From the NCBI GenBank assembly GCA_026134025.1, contig JAOQII010000010.1:1-43454 (forward strand): 43,454 nucleotides of DNA, read 5' to 3'. Below the pieces are notes generated by a model. That model was given only the letters and a program-made list of their open reading frames with translations. It was not told the origin of the DNA and searched no databases. This stretch comes from Candidatus Syntropharchaeum sp. (GTDB lineage Archaea; Halobacteriota; Syntropharchaeia; Syntropharchaeales; Syntropharchaeaceae). Shown piece by piece: positions 6,292 through 13,921 of the stretch (position 1 is its first letter; every line of letters starts with the position of its first letter). The position numbers were made by a program, and so were the translations under genes.

Positions 6292-7204
6292 ATAAAATGG
6301 CTGGAGGGAGGAGGAAGGTCATAATCTCGGTCGAAGGAATGAGCTGTGCGACCTGCGCGCAGACGATTGAGAAGGCGCTTAAGAAGCGAGAGGGGGTTGA
6401 GGCAGCGAGTGTTAACTTTGCAACAGAGAAGGCGGTCGTGGAGTTCAACCCGGATCTTGTAACAGCCTCTCGCCTGAAGCAGGTGATAAGGGATACGGGG
6501 TACGAGGTGATCGAAGAAGAGGTTGTTGATATTCTTGGTTTTGACCATGATGAAAGGGAAGTCCTCGGGCTTGCAGCATCAGCTGAGATAAGATCAGAGC
6601 ATCCACTTGCAGATGCGATCATAAAACATGCAGAATCAGAAGGGGTTGAGATAAAGGAGCCGGAAAGGTTTGAGGCACTACCAGGGATGGGTGTTAAGGC
6701 TGAAATTCAGGAGGGAGAGATCCTTCTTGGGAACAGGCGTCTTATGAAGGAGATGGGCGTTGATATCTCTGATAAGCTAAAGGCTTATGCAGGGGATGCT
6801 GTTTTGGAGCTTAAAAAAGGGGCATTGATATCATGATGCTTACAGGAGATAATGAACGTACGGCAAAGGCTATAGGGAGAGAGGTCGGGATAGACCGGGT
6901 CATAGCAGAGGTTCTTCCTCAAAGAAAGGCAGAGGAGGTAAAGAAGCTTCAGAAGGAGGGAAGAGTTGTTGCGTTTGTTGGAGATGGTATAAACGACGCT
7001 CCTGCACTTGTCGAGGCTGATATCGGAATTGCGATAGGGGCTGGAAGTGATGTTGCACTTGTTTATAATAGAGGTGTTCTATATCCATCGATGGGTCTTC
7101 TCTTAAGGCCTGAGATCGCTGCATTTGCGATGGCAATGAGCTCTGTATCTGTCGTATCAAATTCACTTCTCTTAAAGCGTGTTAAGATAAAACAGGAGGT
7201 TTAG
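6288..7204 (+). pseudogene. CopA-type heavy-metal P-type ATPase remnant with three internal deletions
   Basis: Four blocks of a P1B-type ATPase survive in order. First comes a full N-terminal HMA metal-binding domain (GMSCATC, to about 6520). Next is the nucleotide-binding domain start (DILGFD, ASAEIRSEHPLADAI, LPGMGVKA, LLGNRRLM). From 6833, in another frame, come MLTGDN and [10 protein letters not shown]. Last is the final membrane segment ([24 protein letters not shown]). Missing are all of TM1-6, the actuator domain, the DKTGT phosphorylation site, the hinge before MLTGDN, and the stretch between GSDVA and the last helices. Junctions are near 6522, 6800-6815 (with a frameshift, stop 6834-6836) and 7064. 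It cannot transport metal. The N-terminal piece alone would still make a CopZ-like metal-binding domain. Confidence 0.85.
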
Positions 7205-7207
7205 AAT

Positions 7208-8404
7208 ATGGTTGTTCAGCTTAAAGAAGGTGTTTACTGGGTTGGTGCAATCGACTGGGCAGCAAGGGAGTTTCACGATTATGTGATCCCCGCGGGAACG
7301 ACATACAACGCGTACCTGATCGTTGATGAGAAGGTCGCACTGATAGACACTGTGAAGCACGGATTTCTCGATGAGCTTATGATGCGAATCGAGAAGATCA
7401 TTGATCCTCGAAAGATCGATTATGTGATCTCAAACCACGGCGAGATGGATCATTCAGGCGTGCTTCCCTGGGTTATGAACCGTGTGAGTAAGGATGCAAC
7501 AGTTGTAACCTCGATGAAAGGGGAAGAGAGTCTCAGGAAGTACTATCGCCACAACTGGAATCTGATGACGGTAAAAGCAGGCGATGAGATCTCGCTTGGG
7601 AAGAAGAGACTGACATTCCTGCCTGTCCCGATGCTTCACTGGCCAGATAGCATGATGACATATCTCAGGGAAGATAAGATCCTCTTCTCAAATGATGCAT
7701 TTGGACAGCATCTGGCATCGCACGAGCGGTTTGATGATGAGCTCGATCCTGACGAACTCATGGGGTATGTCAGATCCTACTTTGCAAACATCCTGATGCC
7801 CTTCTCTGATCTCATTATAAGGAAACTCGATGAGATCTCAAAGCTAAACCTTCCAATCGATATGATCGCACCATCCCACGGTCTCATCTGGCGAGAAAAA
7901 CCAGAATCGATCATAAAAGAATACATACGGCTTGCAGAAGGTAAGACTGAGAGAAGGGCTGTGATCATCTATGACACGATGTGGCACTCAACAGAGAAGA
8001 TGGCGGTTGCAATCGCAGAGGGGATAGCAGATGAGGGTGTGAAGGCTGAGATTGTGAAGCTCAGAAGCGCTCATATCAGTGAGGCAGTTACAAAGGTGCT
8101 CGGAGCAGGGGCGCTTGTTGTGGGATCGCCAACGCTCAATAACGGCGTCTTTCCCACGATCGCAGGGTTTATGGCATATCTCGAGGGTTTGAAGCCGAAG
8201 GTTAAGAAGGGAGCTGTCTTTGGATCATACGGATGGGCAGGTGGTGCAGTAAAGAAGCTTCAGTCACAGCTTGAAGCGATGGGAATTGAGATAATCGAGG
8301 ACGGGCTTGAGATCAAGTTTCTGCCTGACCCGGACGATATAAAGAGCTGTATTGAGTTTGGAAAGCTAATTGGAAGGAGTGTAAAGGAGGGATTTGATGG
8401 GTAA
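7208..8404 (+). CDS. fprA: Flavodiiron protein, F420H2 oxidase type (FprA-like)
   Basis: This cytoplasmic enzyme reduces O2 to water (or NO to N2O); in methanogens the electron donor is F420H2. The N-terminal metallo-beta-lactamase-like domain has the diiron ligands HGEMDH (His77, Glu79, Asp81, His82 nearby), LHWPD (His144), SNDAFG (Asp163) and PSHGLIW. The C-terminal flavodoxin domain (from about residue 247) has the FMN loop YDTMWHSTEKMA and GSPTLNNG, and GSYGWAGGA. At 398 residues it is full length. AGGAGGT seven bases upstream sets the start. It heads a compact set with three small redox proteins downstream. Confidence 0.95.
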   Translation: MVVQLKEGVYWVGAIDWAAREFHDYVIPAGTTYNAYLIVDEKVALIDTVKHGFLDELMMRIEKIIDPRKIDYVISNHGEMDHSGVLPWVMNRVSKDATVVTSMKGEESLRKYYRHNWNLMTVKAGDEISLGKKRLTFLPVPMLHWPDSMMTYLREDKILFSNDAFGQHLASHERFDDELDPDELMGYVRSYFANILMPFSDLIIRKLDEISKLNLPIDMIAPSHGLIWREKPESIIKEYIRLAEGKTERRAVIIYDTMWHSTEKMAVAIAEGIADEGVKAEIVKLRSAHISEAVTKVLGAGALVVGSPTLNNGVFPTIAGFMAYLEGLKPKVKKGAVFGSYGWAGGAVKKLQSQLEAMGIEIIEDGLEIKFLPDPDDIKSCIEFGKLIGRSVKEGFDG

Positions 8405-8630
8405 TGAAGAGTTCTGGGAATATCATATAACCCGGGATCGAATAGAACTTAAGGAGCCGATCATCGAGTGTGACATGAAAGGAGTCTGCCTGGTGCATGA
8501 GCCTGTCGAAGAAGAGGTCATCAGGGTTCTGAATCGCGAAGGTGAGGATGGATGGGAGCTTGTTGAGCTTGCCTATCACCAGGGAGAGCTTGTTTGTATA
8601 TGGAAAAAGCCAAAGGAGGTGATAATATGA
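8397..8630 (+). CDS. Small hypothetical protein, DUF4177-like
   Basis: This 77-residue protein begins with [13 protein letters not shown] and ends with [24 protein letters not shown]. The opening WEY strand and the later GWELV block match the small DUF4177-like fold, whose function is unknown. The ATG at 8397 overlaps the flavodiiron gene by eight bases, follows AAGGAGG, and its own stop overlaps the next ATG. It is therefore coupled to both neighbours and may be an accessory protein of the oxidase. Confidence 0.7.
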   Translation: MGNEEFWEYHITRDRIELKEPIIECDMKGVCLVHEPVEEEVIRVLNREGEDGWELVELAYHQGELVCIWKKPKEVII

Positions 8631-8788
8631 CATGGTGGAAGTGCTCAGAGTGTGGGTACACATTTGAGGCGGATGCCCCGCCAGAGAGGTGTCCATCCTG
8701 CAACGAAGCCTGTACATTCACGGATGTTACATGCTACATCCCTGAGTGTGGTGGAGAAGCAGGCGAACATCCGGATGAGAGGCTATAG
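8627..8788 (+). CDS. Rubredoxin-like (rubrerythrin-tail type) iron protein
   Basis: This 53-residue protein carries [13 protein letters not shown] and [14 protein letters not shown]. The two C-x2-C knuckles are only about 15 residues apart, as in the C-terminal domain of rubrerythrin rather than in classical rubredoxin. A second cysteine pair (CYIPECGG) is unusual. The start overlaps the upstream stop (ATGA) behind a strong AAAGGAGGTGAT site. It is a likely electron donor to the flavodiiron oxidase two genes upstream. Confidence 0.88.
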   Translation: MTWWKCSECGYTFEADAPPERCPSCNEACTFTDVTCYIPECGGEAGEHPDERL

Positions 8789-8793
8789 GAGGT

Positions 8794-9228
8794 GTGAAAA
8801 TCTCAAAAGTGCTTGTTGTGTACTACACAAGAACCGGGAACACTGAGAAGATGGCAAGAGCGATCGCAGAGGGTATCGAGTCTGCAGGGGCAGAAGCCGT
8901 CCTTAAATCGGTCTATTCGGTAAGAAATGAAGATATCCTCGAAGCAGATGCGATAATAGCTGGATCACCAACCCAGAACAAGCGCGTACCATCGAAGATG
9001 ATGGCATTTATCAACGATATGAAGGATCTTGAGCTTGATGGTAAGACCGGTGCAGCATTTGGATCGTATGGCTGGAGCGGTGAGGCGGTCGGGATACTGA
9101 ATGATGAGCTTGAAAAGATCGGGATCAAACTTGCAGATAAAGGTCTCAGGATCAAGCGGACCCCGAAGGATAAAGATCTTGATAGATGTAGAGCGCTTGG
9201 AAAGCGGGTTGCTGAGGCGGCTTCGTGA
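8794..9228 (+). CDS. Flavodoxin
   Basis: This 144-residue FMN electron carrier has the phosphate loop YYTRTGNTEKMARAIAEG, the 60s loop GSPTQNKRVPSKM and the 90s loop GSYGWSGEAV. It closely resembles the C-terminal domain of the flavodiiron protein 1 kb upstream, including GSYGW(A/S)G, which suggests an old duplication. The start is the GTG at 8794, which sits very close to its AGGAGGT. An alternative GTG at 8809 would trim five residues. Its neighbours suggest it serves the oxygen-reducing chain. Confidence 0.9.
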   Translation: MKISKVLVVYYTRTGNTEKMARAIAEGIESAGAEAVLKSVYSVRNEDILEADAIIAGSPTQNKRVPSKMMAFINDMKDLELDGKTGAAFGSYGWSGEAVGILNDELEKIGIKLADKGLRIKRTPKDKDLDRCRALGKRVAEAAS

Positions 9229-9235
9229 GTATCAG

Positions 9236-9503
9236 ATGGTTTCGGAGGAGGTATTGAGATATTATAGGGAGAATAACGGTAAGATAGAGAGAAGAGAGCG
9301 CTTGAGATTTTACAGCGATCGAGAACATACTGCTTGCATTGAGAGCAGAGGGACTTGCAGGTGTCATCCTGGCATTCAGAAACAGAAAGCTTAAAGAACT
9401 CCTTGGCTTAGATGAGAATATGCAGCTTGCAGCAGTGAAAAGATTGGCTGAACTTAAAGAGTGGTTGCATATCAATCGATATCACGGAGGTGAGATAGAA
9501 TGA
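9236..9503 (+). pseudogene. Nitroreductase-family remnant
   Basis: From 9306 to the TGA at 9501-9503 one frame reads DFTAIENILLALRAEGLAGV, then FRNRKLKELLGLDENMQLAAV. This is the C-terminal FMN-contact and helix region of nitroreductases (AIENILLAA..LGLG, then KELLGLPE). There is a stop just before it (9303-9305). The 70 bases upstream in another frame (ATG 9236, MVSEEVLRYYRENN) are not recognisable. The N-terminal FMN-binding half (RRSxRxF) is absent. The remnant ends exactly on the start of nfu, as an intact operon member would. Confidence 0.65.
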
Positions 9504-9721
9504 GAGAGAGAGTGGAGGCAGTAATAAACGAGATAAAACCGTTCCTGCAGGCAGATGGCGGGGATGTTGAGCTTATCGATGTCGATGAGAACGGTGTTGT
9601 GAAGGTGAGGCTCCAGGGTGCATGTGCAGGTTGTGCATTCTCACAGATGACGCTTGCAAATGTTATTGAGCAGCGGATAAGGGAGAAGGTGCCGGAGATT
9701 GTATCTGTGGAGGCGATTTAG
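9500..9721 (+). CDS. Nfu-type Fe-S scaffold protein (NifU C-terminal domain)
   Basis: This single-domain protein of 73 residues is the NifU_C/Nfu fold. It opens with VEAVINEIKPFLQADGGDVE and carries the cluster-binding GACAGCAFS (C-x2-C). It carries assembled [4Fe-4S] clusters to target proteins. The stop of nfu is directly followed by the GTG of sufC, so scaffold and SUF machinery are made together, downstream of many Fe-S and iron proteins. Confidence 0.93.
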   Translation: MRERVEAVINEIKPFLQADGGDVELIDVDENGVVKVRLQGACAGCAFSQMTLANVIEQRIREKVPEIVSVEAI

Positions 9722-10480
9722 GTGCTTGAGATTCAGAATCTCTCGGTCGAGGTTGGAGGTAAGCGGATACTCAATGATCTGAACCTCCATATCGGCGAGG
9801 GAGAGGTTCATGTTCTCTTTGGTGCAAATGGATCTGGCAAAACAACGCTTTTTTTGACGATACTCGGGTTTCCAGGATATAACGTCGTTGAAGGAAAGAT
9901 AGACTTCAAGGGTGTTGATATAACCGAGTTTAATATCACAGATCGAGTAAAGCTTGGGATGGGCGTATCATTCCAGCATCCCCCTGAAATCAGGGGTGTG
10001 AAACTCGGTGATGTTGTGGAACAGCTTCTTGAGAGAAGAGGTGGTGGCGATGCAAAAGCACTTGCCAGAAAGCTGAACCTCTCAGAAGAGTTCCTTTCCA
10101 GGGATTTGAATCTCGGTTTCTCTGGTGGAGAGGTGAAACGCTCTGAGATCTTACAGCTTCTTGCACAGAACCCCGACTTTTTCATGTTCGATGAGCCTGA
10201 TTCAGGTGTCGATGTTGAGAACGTGGAGCTTCTTGGTGGGATAACAAATGAGATGCTTGAGCGCGACAGAAGACCCAGCAAGCGTCAAAAGTCTGCCCTC
10301 ATAATTTCCCACATCGGATACATCTTAAATTACATAAAAGCAGACAGAGCACATGTCCTGCTCGATGGAAGGATTGCCTGCTCAGGCATGACAGAAGAGA
10401 TCTACAACCACATCCTGAATGAAGGGTTTGAAGGCTGTGTTGCAAAATGCGGAAAAGAAGGTGTTAGGTGTGAGTTCTGA
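9722..10480 (+). CDS. sufC: SufC, Fe-S cluster assembly ATPase
   Basis: This ABC-type ATPase drives the SUF scaffold. It has Walker A GANGSGKTTL, a Q-loop near GVSFQHPPE, the signature LGFSGGEVKRSEI, Walker B FFMFDEPDSGVD and the H-loop IISHIG. FSGGEVKR is typical of SufC rather than of transport ABC proteins. The GTG start directly follows the nfu stop. It has 252 residues. The insert DRRPSKRQKS before the H-loop is a little longer and more basic than usual. Confidence 0.95.
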   Translation: MLEIQNLSVEVGGKRILNDLNLHIGEGEVHVLFGANGSGKTTLFLTILGFPGYNVVEGKIDFKGVDITEFNITDRVKLGMGVSFQHPPEIRGVKLGDVVEQLLERRGGGDAKALARKLNLSEEFLSRDLNLGFSGGEVKRSEILQLLAQNPDFFMFDEPDSGVDVENVELLGGITNEMLERDRRPSKRQKSALIISHIGYILNYIKADRAHVLLDGRIACSGMTEEIYNHILNEGFEGCVAKCGKEGVRCEF

Positions 10481-11636
10481 AGAGGTCAAGATCGAATCCT
10501 ACAGGCTTAAGGGAGGAGAGCATGATTCAATCTCATCACTCAAGGAGCTTGATGAGTATGAGGGAGAGTTACTTGCAGCAGGTATAGATCCAGAAGAAAA
10601 AGGGCGGTCAGGATCGTTCTTACAGCAGGATCACTCGGTCGTATTTGCAAAATCACTGATTCCAGGGCTTGAGATCCTGAGCACAGAAGAAGCCATTAAG
10701 AAACATTCCTGGCTTGATGAATACCTCTGGAATATCGTCCCTGCTGATAAGGATATTTACACGAAAGAAGTTGCGGAAAGACCGACTCAGGGGTACTTCC
10801 TGCGGGCAGAAAAAGGTACGAAGATCACGTTACCGCTACAGTCATGCCTTTTCATATCAAAAGACAGGATCAGGCAGAATGTTCACAATATCGTAATCGC
10901 AGAGGAGAACTCTGAACTCAATATAATAACAGGATGTACCGTCGCACATACGGTTAGCGAAGCTCTGCATCTTGGCATATCAGAGTTCTATGTAAAGAAA
11001 AACGCAAAGATCACATTCACGATGGTTCACAACTGGTCGGGTGGAGTCGATGTGCGACCAAGAAGTGCCACGCTTATCGAGGATAACGGCGTATTTATCA
11101 GTAACTATATATTCATGACGCCTGTAAAATCCCTCCAGATGTATCCCACTGCTATCTGTGCTGGTGAGAATTCAAGGGCATCATTCCAGTCGATAATCTA
11201 TGCACATGGTAACACGAATATCGATTCGGGTTCGAGGATCGTGCTTCAGGGTAAAGGAAGCAGAGGGGAGATAATCTCAAGGGCAATTGCAACAGATGAT
11301 GCGCGAATCATTGCAAAAGGCGATCTCGTCGGTGAAGCAGAAAACGTGCGTGGACACCTTGAGTGCAGGGGACTTATGCTATCAGATTCTTCGATGATCG
11401 AATCGATACCAGAGCTCAAAGCCCGAAGGAAGAATATCGATCTATCGCACGAGGCAGCGGTTGGAAAGATCGCTGAAGAAGAGATACGATACCTGATGGC
11501 AAGAGGATTTACAGAGGATGAGGCGGTTGGCATGATAATACGAGGTTTTCTGAGCATTGATATCAAAGGACTTCCAGAGGGTCTGGCGCGTGAGACAAAG
11601 AAGATGTTTGATATGACACTTGAGAAGGTGATGTAG
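10470..11636 (+). CDS. sufB: SufB/SufD-family Fe-S assembly scaffold
   Basis: This is the beta-helix scaffold partner of SufC. It shows the SufBD core: TVAHTVSEALHLGISEFYVK, MVHNWSGGVDVRPRSA, YAHGNTNIDSGSRI, RSAT-type repeats and the ending DLSHEAAVGKIAEEEIRYLM followed by RGFTEDEAVGMIIRGF. The His and Glu of SHEA are conserved family positions. I placed the start at GTG 10470, after AAGGTG; GTG 10461 and ATG 10419 are alternatives, the latter overlapping sufC by 62 bases. Only one SufB/D-like gene is present, as in many archaea, so it may act as a homodimer. Confidence 0.92.
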   Translation: MSSEEVKIESYRLKGGEHDSISSLKELDEYEGELLAAGIDPEEKGRSGSFLQQDHSVVFAKSLIPGLEILSTEEAIKKHSWLDEYLWNIVPADKDIYTKEVAERPTQGYFLRAEKGTKITLPLQSCLFISKDRIRQNVHNIVIAEENSELNIITGCTVAHTVSEALHLGISEFYVKKNAKITFTMVHNWSGGVDVRPRSATLIEDNGVFISNYIFMTPVKSLQMYPTAICAGENSRASFQSIIYAHGNTNIDSGSRIVLQGKGSRGEIISRAIATDDARIIAKGDLVGEAENVRGHLECRGLMLSDSSMIESIPELKARRKNIDLSHEAAVGKIAEEEIRYLMARGFTEDEAVGMIIRGFLSIDIKGLPEGLARETKKMFDMTLEKVM

Positions 11637-11689
11637 GGCAATAGAAGATCCGCAAGTATAGAAAAAATTCGATGTTTCGGGGAAAGGTA

Positions 11690-12682
11690 TCACCCAAGAA
11701 CATACCATCTGAGCGATAATGCCTTGACCCTGATATCTTCAAGATCTTCCTTCTCCTTCCCCACCCTCGCATCTATGCCACGCACAACAATCGGTATCTT
11801 GCCAAGACTCAAAAGAGGTTCTTTTATCAGGTTATAATCCCCTCCCACGAGTAAAAAATCGATACTGTCCCCCCACTTATCGATAATTTCAGAGATTGCA
11901 TCAGCGACCTTTTTTACGTGGTTTTTAATATCCTCTTCCCTCAGGCGGGAGAATCGCTTCTGGCTCCATCCGCCTTTTGTATGCTTCTCCTTCACACTGC
12001 TTTTTATAACCGTATAATCGAGAAAATCATTCCTATCGGATACGCCGATAAAGGTCTCATCTGCATGTGAGAGTATGATGCAGAATACGCGATCTTTGTG
12101 AATCGATTCCTCAATCGGCTCGGTATTGAAGGCATCTGCGAGCACCCAGCCGGATGCATCGAGTGGGAATGGAGGTACCACGATGAGTGTATTTAGAAAT
12201 ATGCGATTTGTATCATGGAAGAGGAGAAGACCCGTATCTGATTCAAGCTTTGCCATTAGATATTCGATATTACTTTCAAGCGGCGGTATCTCACCTGATC
12301 GCTCGAGATCTGCTACGCTCTCACCGGGCATGAGATATATCGTTAAAAGATCTCGTTTTTCTGATTTGATCGACCCAATCTTATGTAGAAGTTCGAGCGA
12401 ACGCTGATCTGTCAGCGTGAGCGTATCTTTGAAGGTGATTTTCTCTTTTTTCACCTCTTTAAACTTTTCAAGTTCATTCTCAAGTGTTACAATATACTGT
12501 CTGGCTTCTTTCAACGAAACTTCCACATTCTGAAGATCCTTTTTTGCTCTACTTCCACGCTCTTTTTCTTTTAATAATCTCTTTTGAAGCAGGTCGCGCT
12601 CTCTTTCAAGCAACTGTACCCTCTCACCAAGCTCTTCAACTCTCGCCTCAAGCTCATTTACCTTCGAAGATCTTCCGAACAT
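11690..12682 (-). CDS. Vms1-like release factor (VLRF1 family) with coiled-coil N-terminus
   Basis: Residues 6-80 are a strong charged coiled coil (ELEARVEELGERVQLLERER). The C-terminal two thirds form an eRF1-like fold with the motif GGWSQKRFSR (residues 237-246), the GxSQ-RF signature of Vms1/ANKZF1-type peptidyl-tRNA hydrolases. These free stalled nascent chains in ribosome quality control. LLVGGDYNLIKEPL is the conserved eRF1-like element after it. Archaeal members are predicted, not well characterised. The ATG at 12680-12682 has an in-frame stop just upstream. Unlike yeast Vms1 there is no zinc finger or ankyrin repeat. Its convergent neighbour is sufB. Confidence 0.82.
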   Translation of the reverse strand: MFGRSSKVNELEARVEELGERVQLLERERDLLQKRLLKEKERGSRAKKDLQNVEVSLKEARQYIVTLENELEKFKEVKKEKITFKDTLTLTDQRSLELLHKIGSIKSEKRDLLTIYLMPGESVADLERSGEIPPLESNIEYLMAKLESDTGLLLFHDTNRIFLNTLIVVPPFPLDASGWVLADAFNTEPIEESIHKDRVFCIILSHADETFIGVSDRNDFLDYTVIKSSVKEKHTKGGWSQKRFSRLREEDIKNHVKKVADAISEIIDKWGDSIDFLLVGGDYNLIKEPLLSLGKIPIVVRGIDARVGKEKEDLEDIRVKALSLRWYVLG

Positions 12683-12768
12683 CTTGCTGTAGCTCTACTC
12701 TTCAAATCGTTCATGATCCCACATATCGGCATCTCGACCAGGATCTGCGATGCCATATCCATCACCAT
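12658..12768 (-). CDS. Possible leaderless small ORF overlapping the Vms1-like gene
   Basis: On the minus strand a 36-residue frame begins with three closely spaced ATGs (12768, 12762, 12756), about 25 bases from the TATA core at 12787-12797, so it would be nearly leaderless. It reads MASQILVEMPICGIMNDLKS from 12756 and ends at 12658, inside the first codons of the Vms1-like gene in another frame. The stop-after-start overlap is the layout of a coupling or attenuating leader peptide. No family is recognised and it may be chance. Confidence 0.25.
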   Translation of the reverse strand: MVMDMASQILVEMPICGIMNDLKSRATARCSEDLRR

Positions 12769-12783
12769 ACAAAATCGATCCAG

Positions 12784-12800
12784 CATCTATATAAACATTT
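12784..12800. promoter_or_regulatory. Shared TATA region between divergent Vms1-like and RHH-AIRS genes
   Basis: ATCTATATAAACATTT (12785-12800) is a TATA element that can be read on either strand. On the plus strand it is 20-30 bases before the ATG at 12818, giving a near-leaderless RHH-AIRS transcript. On the minus strand it would start a transcript near 12765. I see no second TATA in the 135-base gap. Confidence 0.5.
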
Positions 12801-12817
12801 CAAATTTACCTGATCCT

Positions 12818-13729
12818 ATGGAGCCGATTAACATAAGACTCCCTGAGAAGAAGCTTGAGAAGATCGATGAGATCGCCTCCAAGAACGGGATAACGAGATC
12901 TGAGGTGGTGCGCCAGGCTCTGACGATCTATCTCTCACTTCTGGAGAATATTGGAGATTTTTCAGGGATCAGGGGGCTTAAGATTAACTCGCGTGAGATC
13001 AGCGCAACTCGTAGAAGGGATTTACTCCTCCTGCACCTTAAAAATCGCCAGGTAATCGCACTTGGGAGCACATCCTCTGGAGGCATCGGCGAGAAGGCAG
13101 GAGATAAACTTCAGATCGATGGGCGGATACTTGGAAAGATTATGGCAAGAACCGCACTGATAAAGGTCATCGCGGTTGGTGCAAGCCCGATCACGCTCGT
13201 TGGTAACCTGAGTGTTGAACTTAATCCGAGCGGTCTTGCAATCTTCGGTGGGATACGGGAAGAATCTCGCAAGATCAAGCGAATCGAGATCCTTGAAGGG
13301 CATACTGAGGAGAACTTTTCAACGAATGAGACAGGTCTCGGGATCACGGTTCTTGGCATCGTGGAGGAGGAGAGGCTCAAAGTAGGAAAGATCAAAGCAG
13401 GGGACTGTGTTATTGCGGTGGGAAATCCTAAAGTTGGACGTGAGGTTCTTGAGGAAGGGGTTATCGAGCTTGAGACCGTGCTTGGCCTATCAAAGTCAGA
13501 ACGTATCCATGAACTTTTGCCTGTTGGAAGCGGAGGCATCAGAAGGGAGATCGAAGAACTGGAGAAGATTTATGGTATACGAATTTCTCTGAAGGATAAC
13601 CCCAGGATTGCGATTGATAGATCCTGCGGTCCTTCGAGTGTACTTCTTGCGATGGTCGCTGAGGAAGATCTTGACCGTGTGCTCGATGGGATAAAGGAAG
13701 AGGTGGAGGTAATCGGAGAGGTTTTGTAG
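12818..13729 (+). CDS. Ribbon-helix-helix domain fused to an AIR-synthase-related domain
   Basis: Residues 1-45 (INIRLPEKKLEKIDEIASKN, then GITRSEVVRQALTIYL) form a CopG/MetJ-type ribbon-helix-helix DNA-binding domain. After a linker, residues about 60-300 resemble the PurM/SelD/ThiL (AIRS) fold: IDGRILGKIMARTALIKVIA and GASPITLVGNLSV, a central G-rich strand (GLGITVLGIV), then IKAGDCVIAVGNPKVG. The C-terminal AIRS half reads SCGPSSVLLAMVAEEDL. AIRS domains bind ATP-like ligands, so this looks like a regulator that senses a nucleotide or phosphorylated metabolite. I do not know its target. The start is the ATG at 12818; upstream in-frame codons precede the TATA box. Confidence 0.7.
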   Translation: MEPINIRLPEKKLEKIDEIASKNGITRSEVVRQALTIYLSLLENIGDFSGIRGLKINSREISATRRRDLLLLHLKNRQVIALGSTSSGGIGEKAGDKLQIDGRILGKIMARTALIKVIAVGASPITLVGNLSVELNPSGLAIFGGIREESRKIKRIEILEGHTEENFSTNETGLGITVLGIVEEERLKVGKIKAGDCVIAVGNPKVGREVLEEGVIELETVLGLSKSERIHELLPVGSGGIRREIEELEKIYGIRISLKDNPRIAIDRSCGPSSVLLAMVAEEDLDRVLDGIKEEVEVIGEVL

Positions 13730-13731
13730 AT

Positions 13732-13896
13732 GTTAGAAAAAGAGATAGGAGATTCCTTGGGGTCAGGGGTGAGATACTACAGAAGTTTGGGGCGGTAAGC
13801 GCCAGCTGCGCCGTGGAGATGGCAGAGGGTGTGAGAGAGAAGACCGGGACAGAGATAGGGAGAACAATCGAAATAGAAGTGCCGATACCGCATTAA
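13732..13896 (+). pseudogene. cinA: CinA/PncC (NMN amidase domain) remnant
   Basis: In the frame through 13744-13896 the peptide is RRFLGVRGEILQKFGAVSAS, then CAVEMAEGVREKTGTEIG. This is the stretch of the CinA C-terminal amidase domain just before the conserved IAxTGIAGPxG. After TGTEIG the family sequence stops and 11 unrelated residues lead to TAA. Upstream, a one- or two-base slip at 13738-13746 separates it from the ATG at 13730. Both the N-terminal part and the catalytic end are gone. The fragment follows the RHH-AIRS gene directly. Confidence 0.7.
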
Positions 13897-13921
13897 AAAT
13901 GCTATTTGACCTGTTTTCAAC

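Noticed and set aside
6288-6836. HMA plus nucleotide-domain ORF as a new two-domain protein family
   Set aside because: The pieces align in order with one P-type ATPase, and the rest of that ATPase follows in another frame. A decayed gene explains it better.
9808-10281. 157-codon open frame on the minus strand
   Set aside because: It lies entirely opposite sufC, is serine/proline-rich, and has no ribosome site. It is a shadow of a strongly coding gene.
12484-12813. Plus-strand frame opposite the Vms1-like gene and its leader
   Set aside because: It is antisense to the coiled-coil region, has no ribosome site, and overlaps the real divergent promoter.
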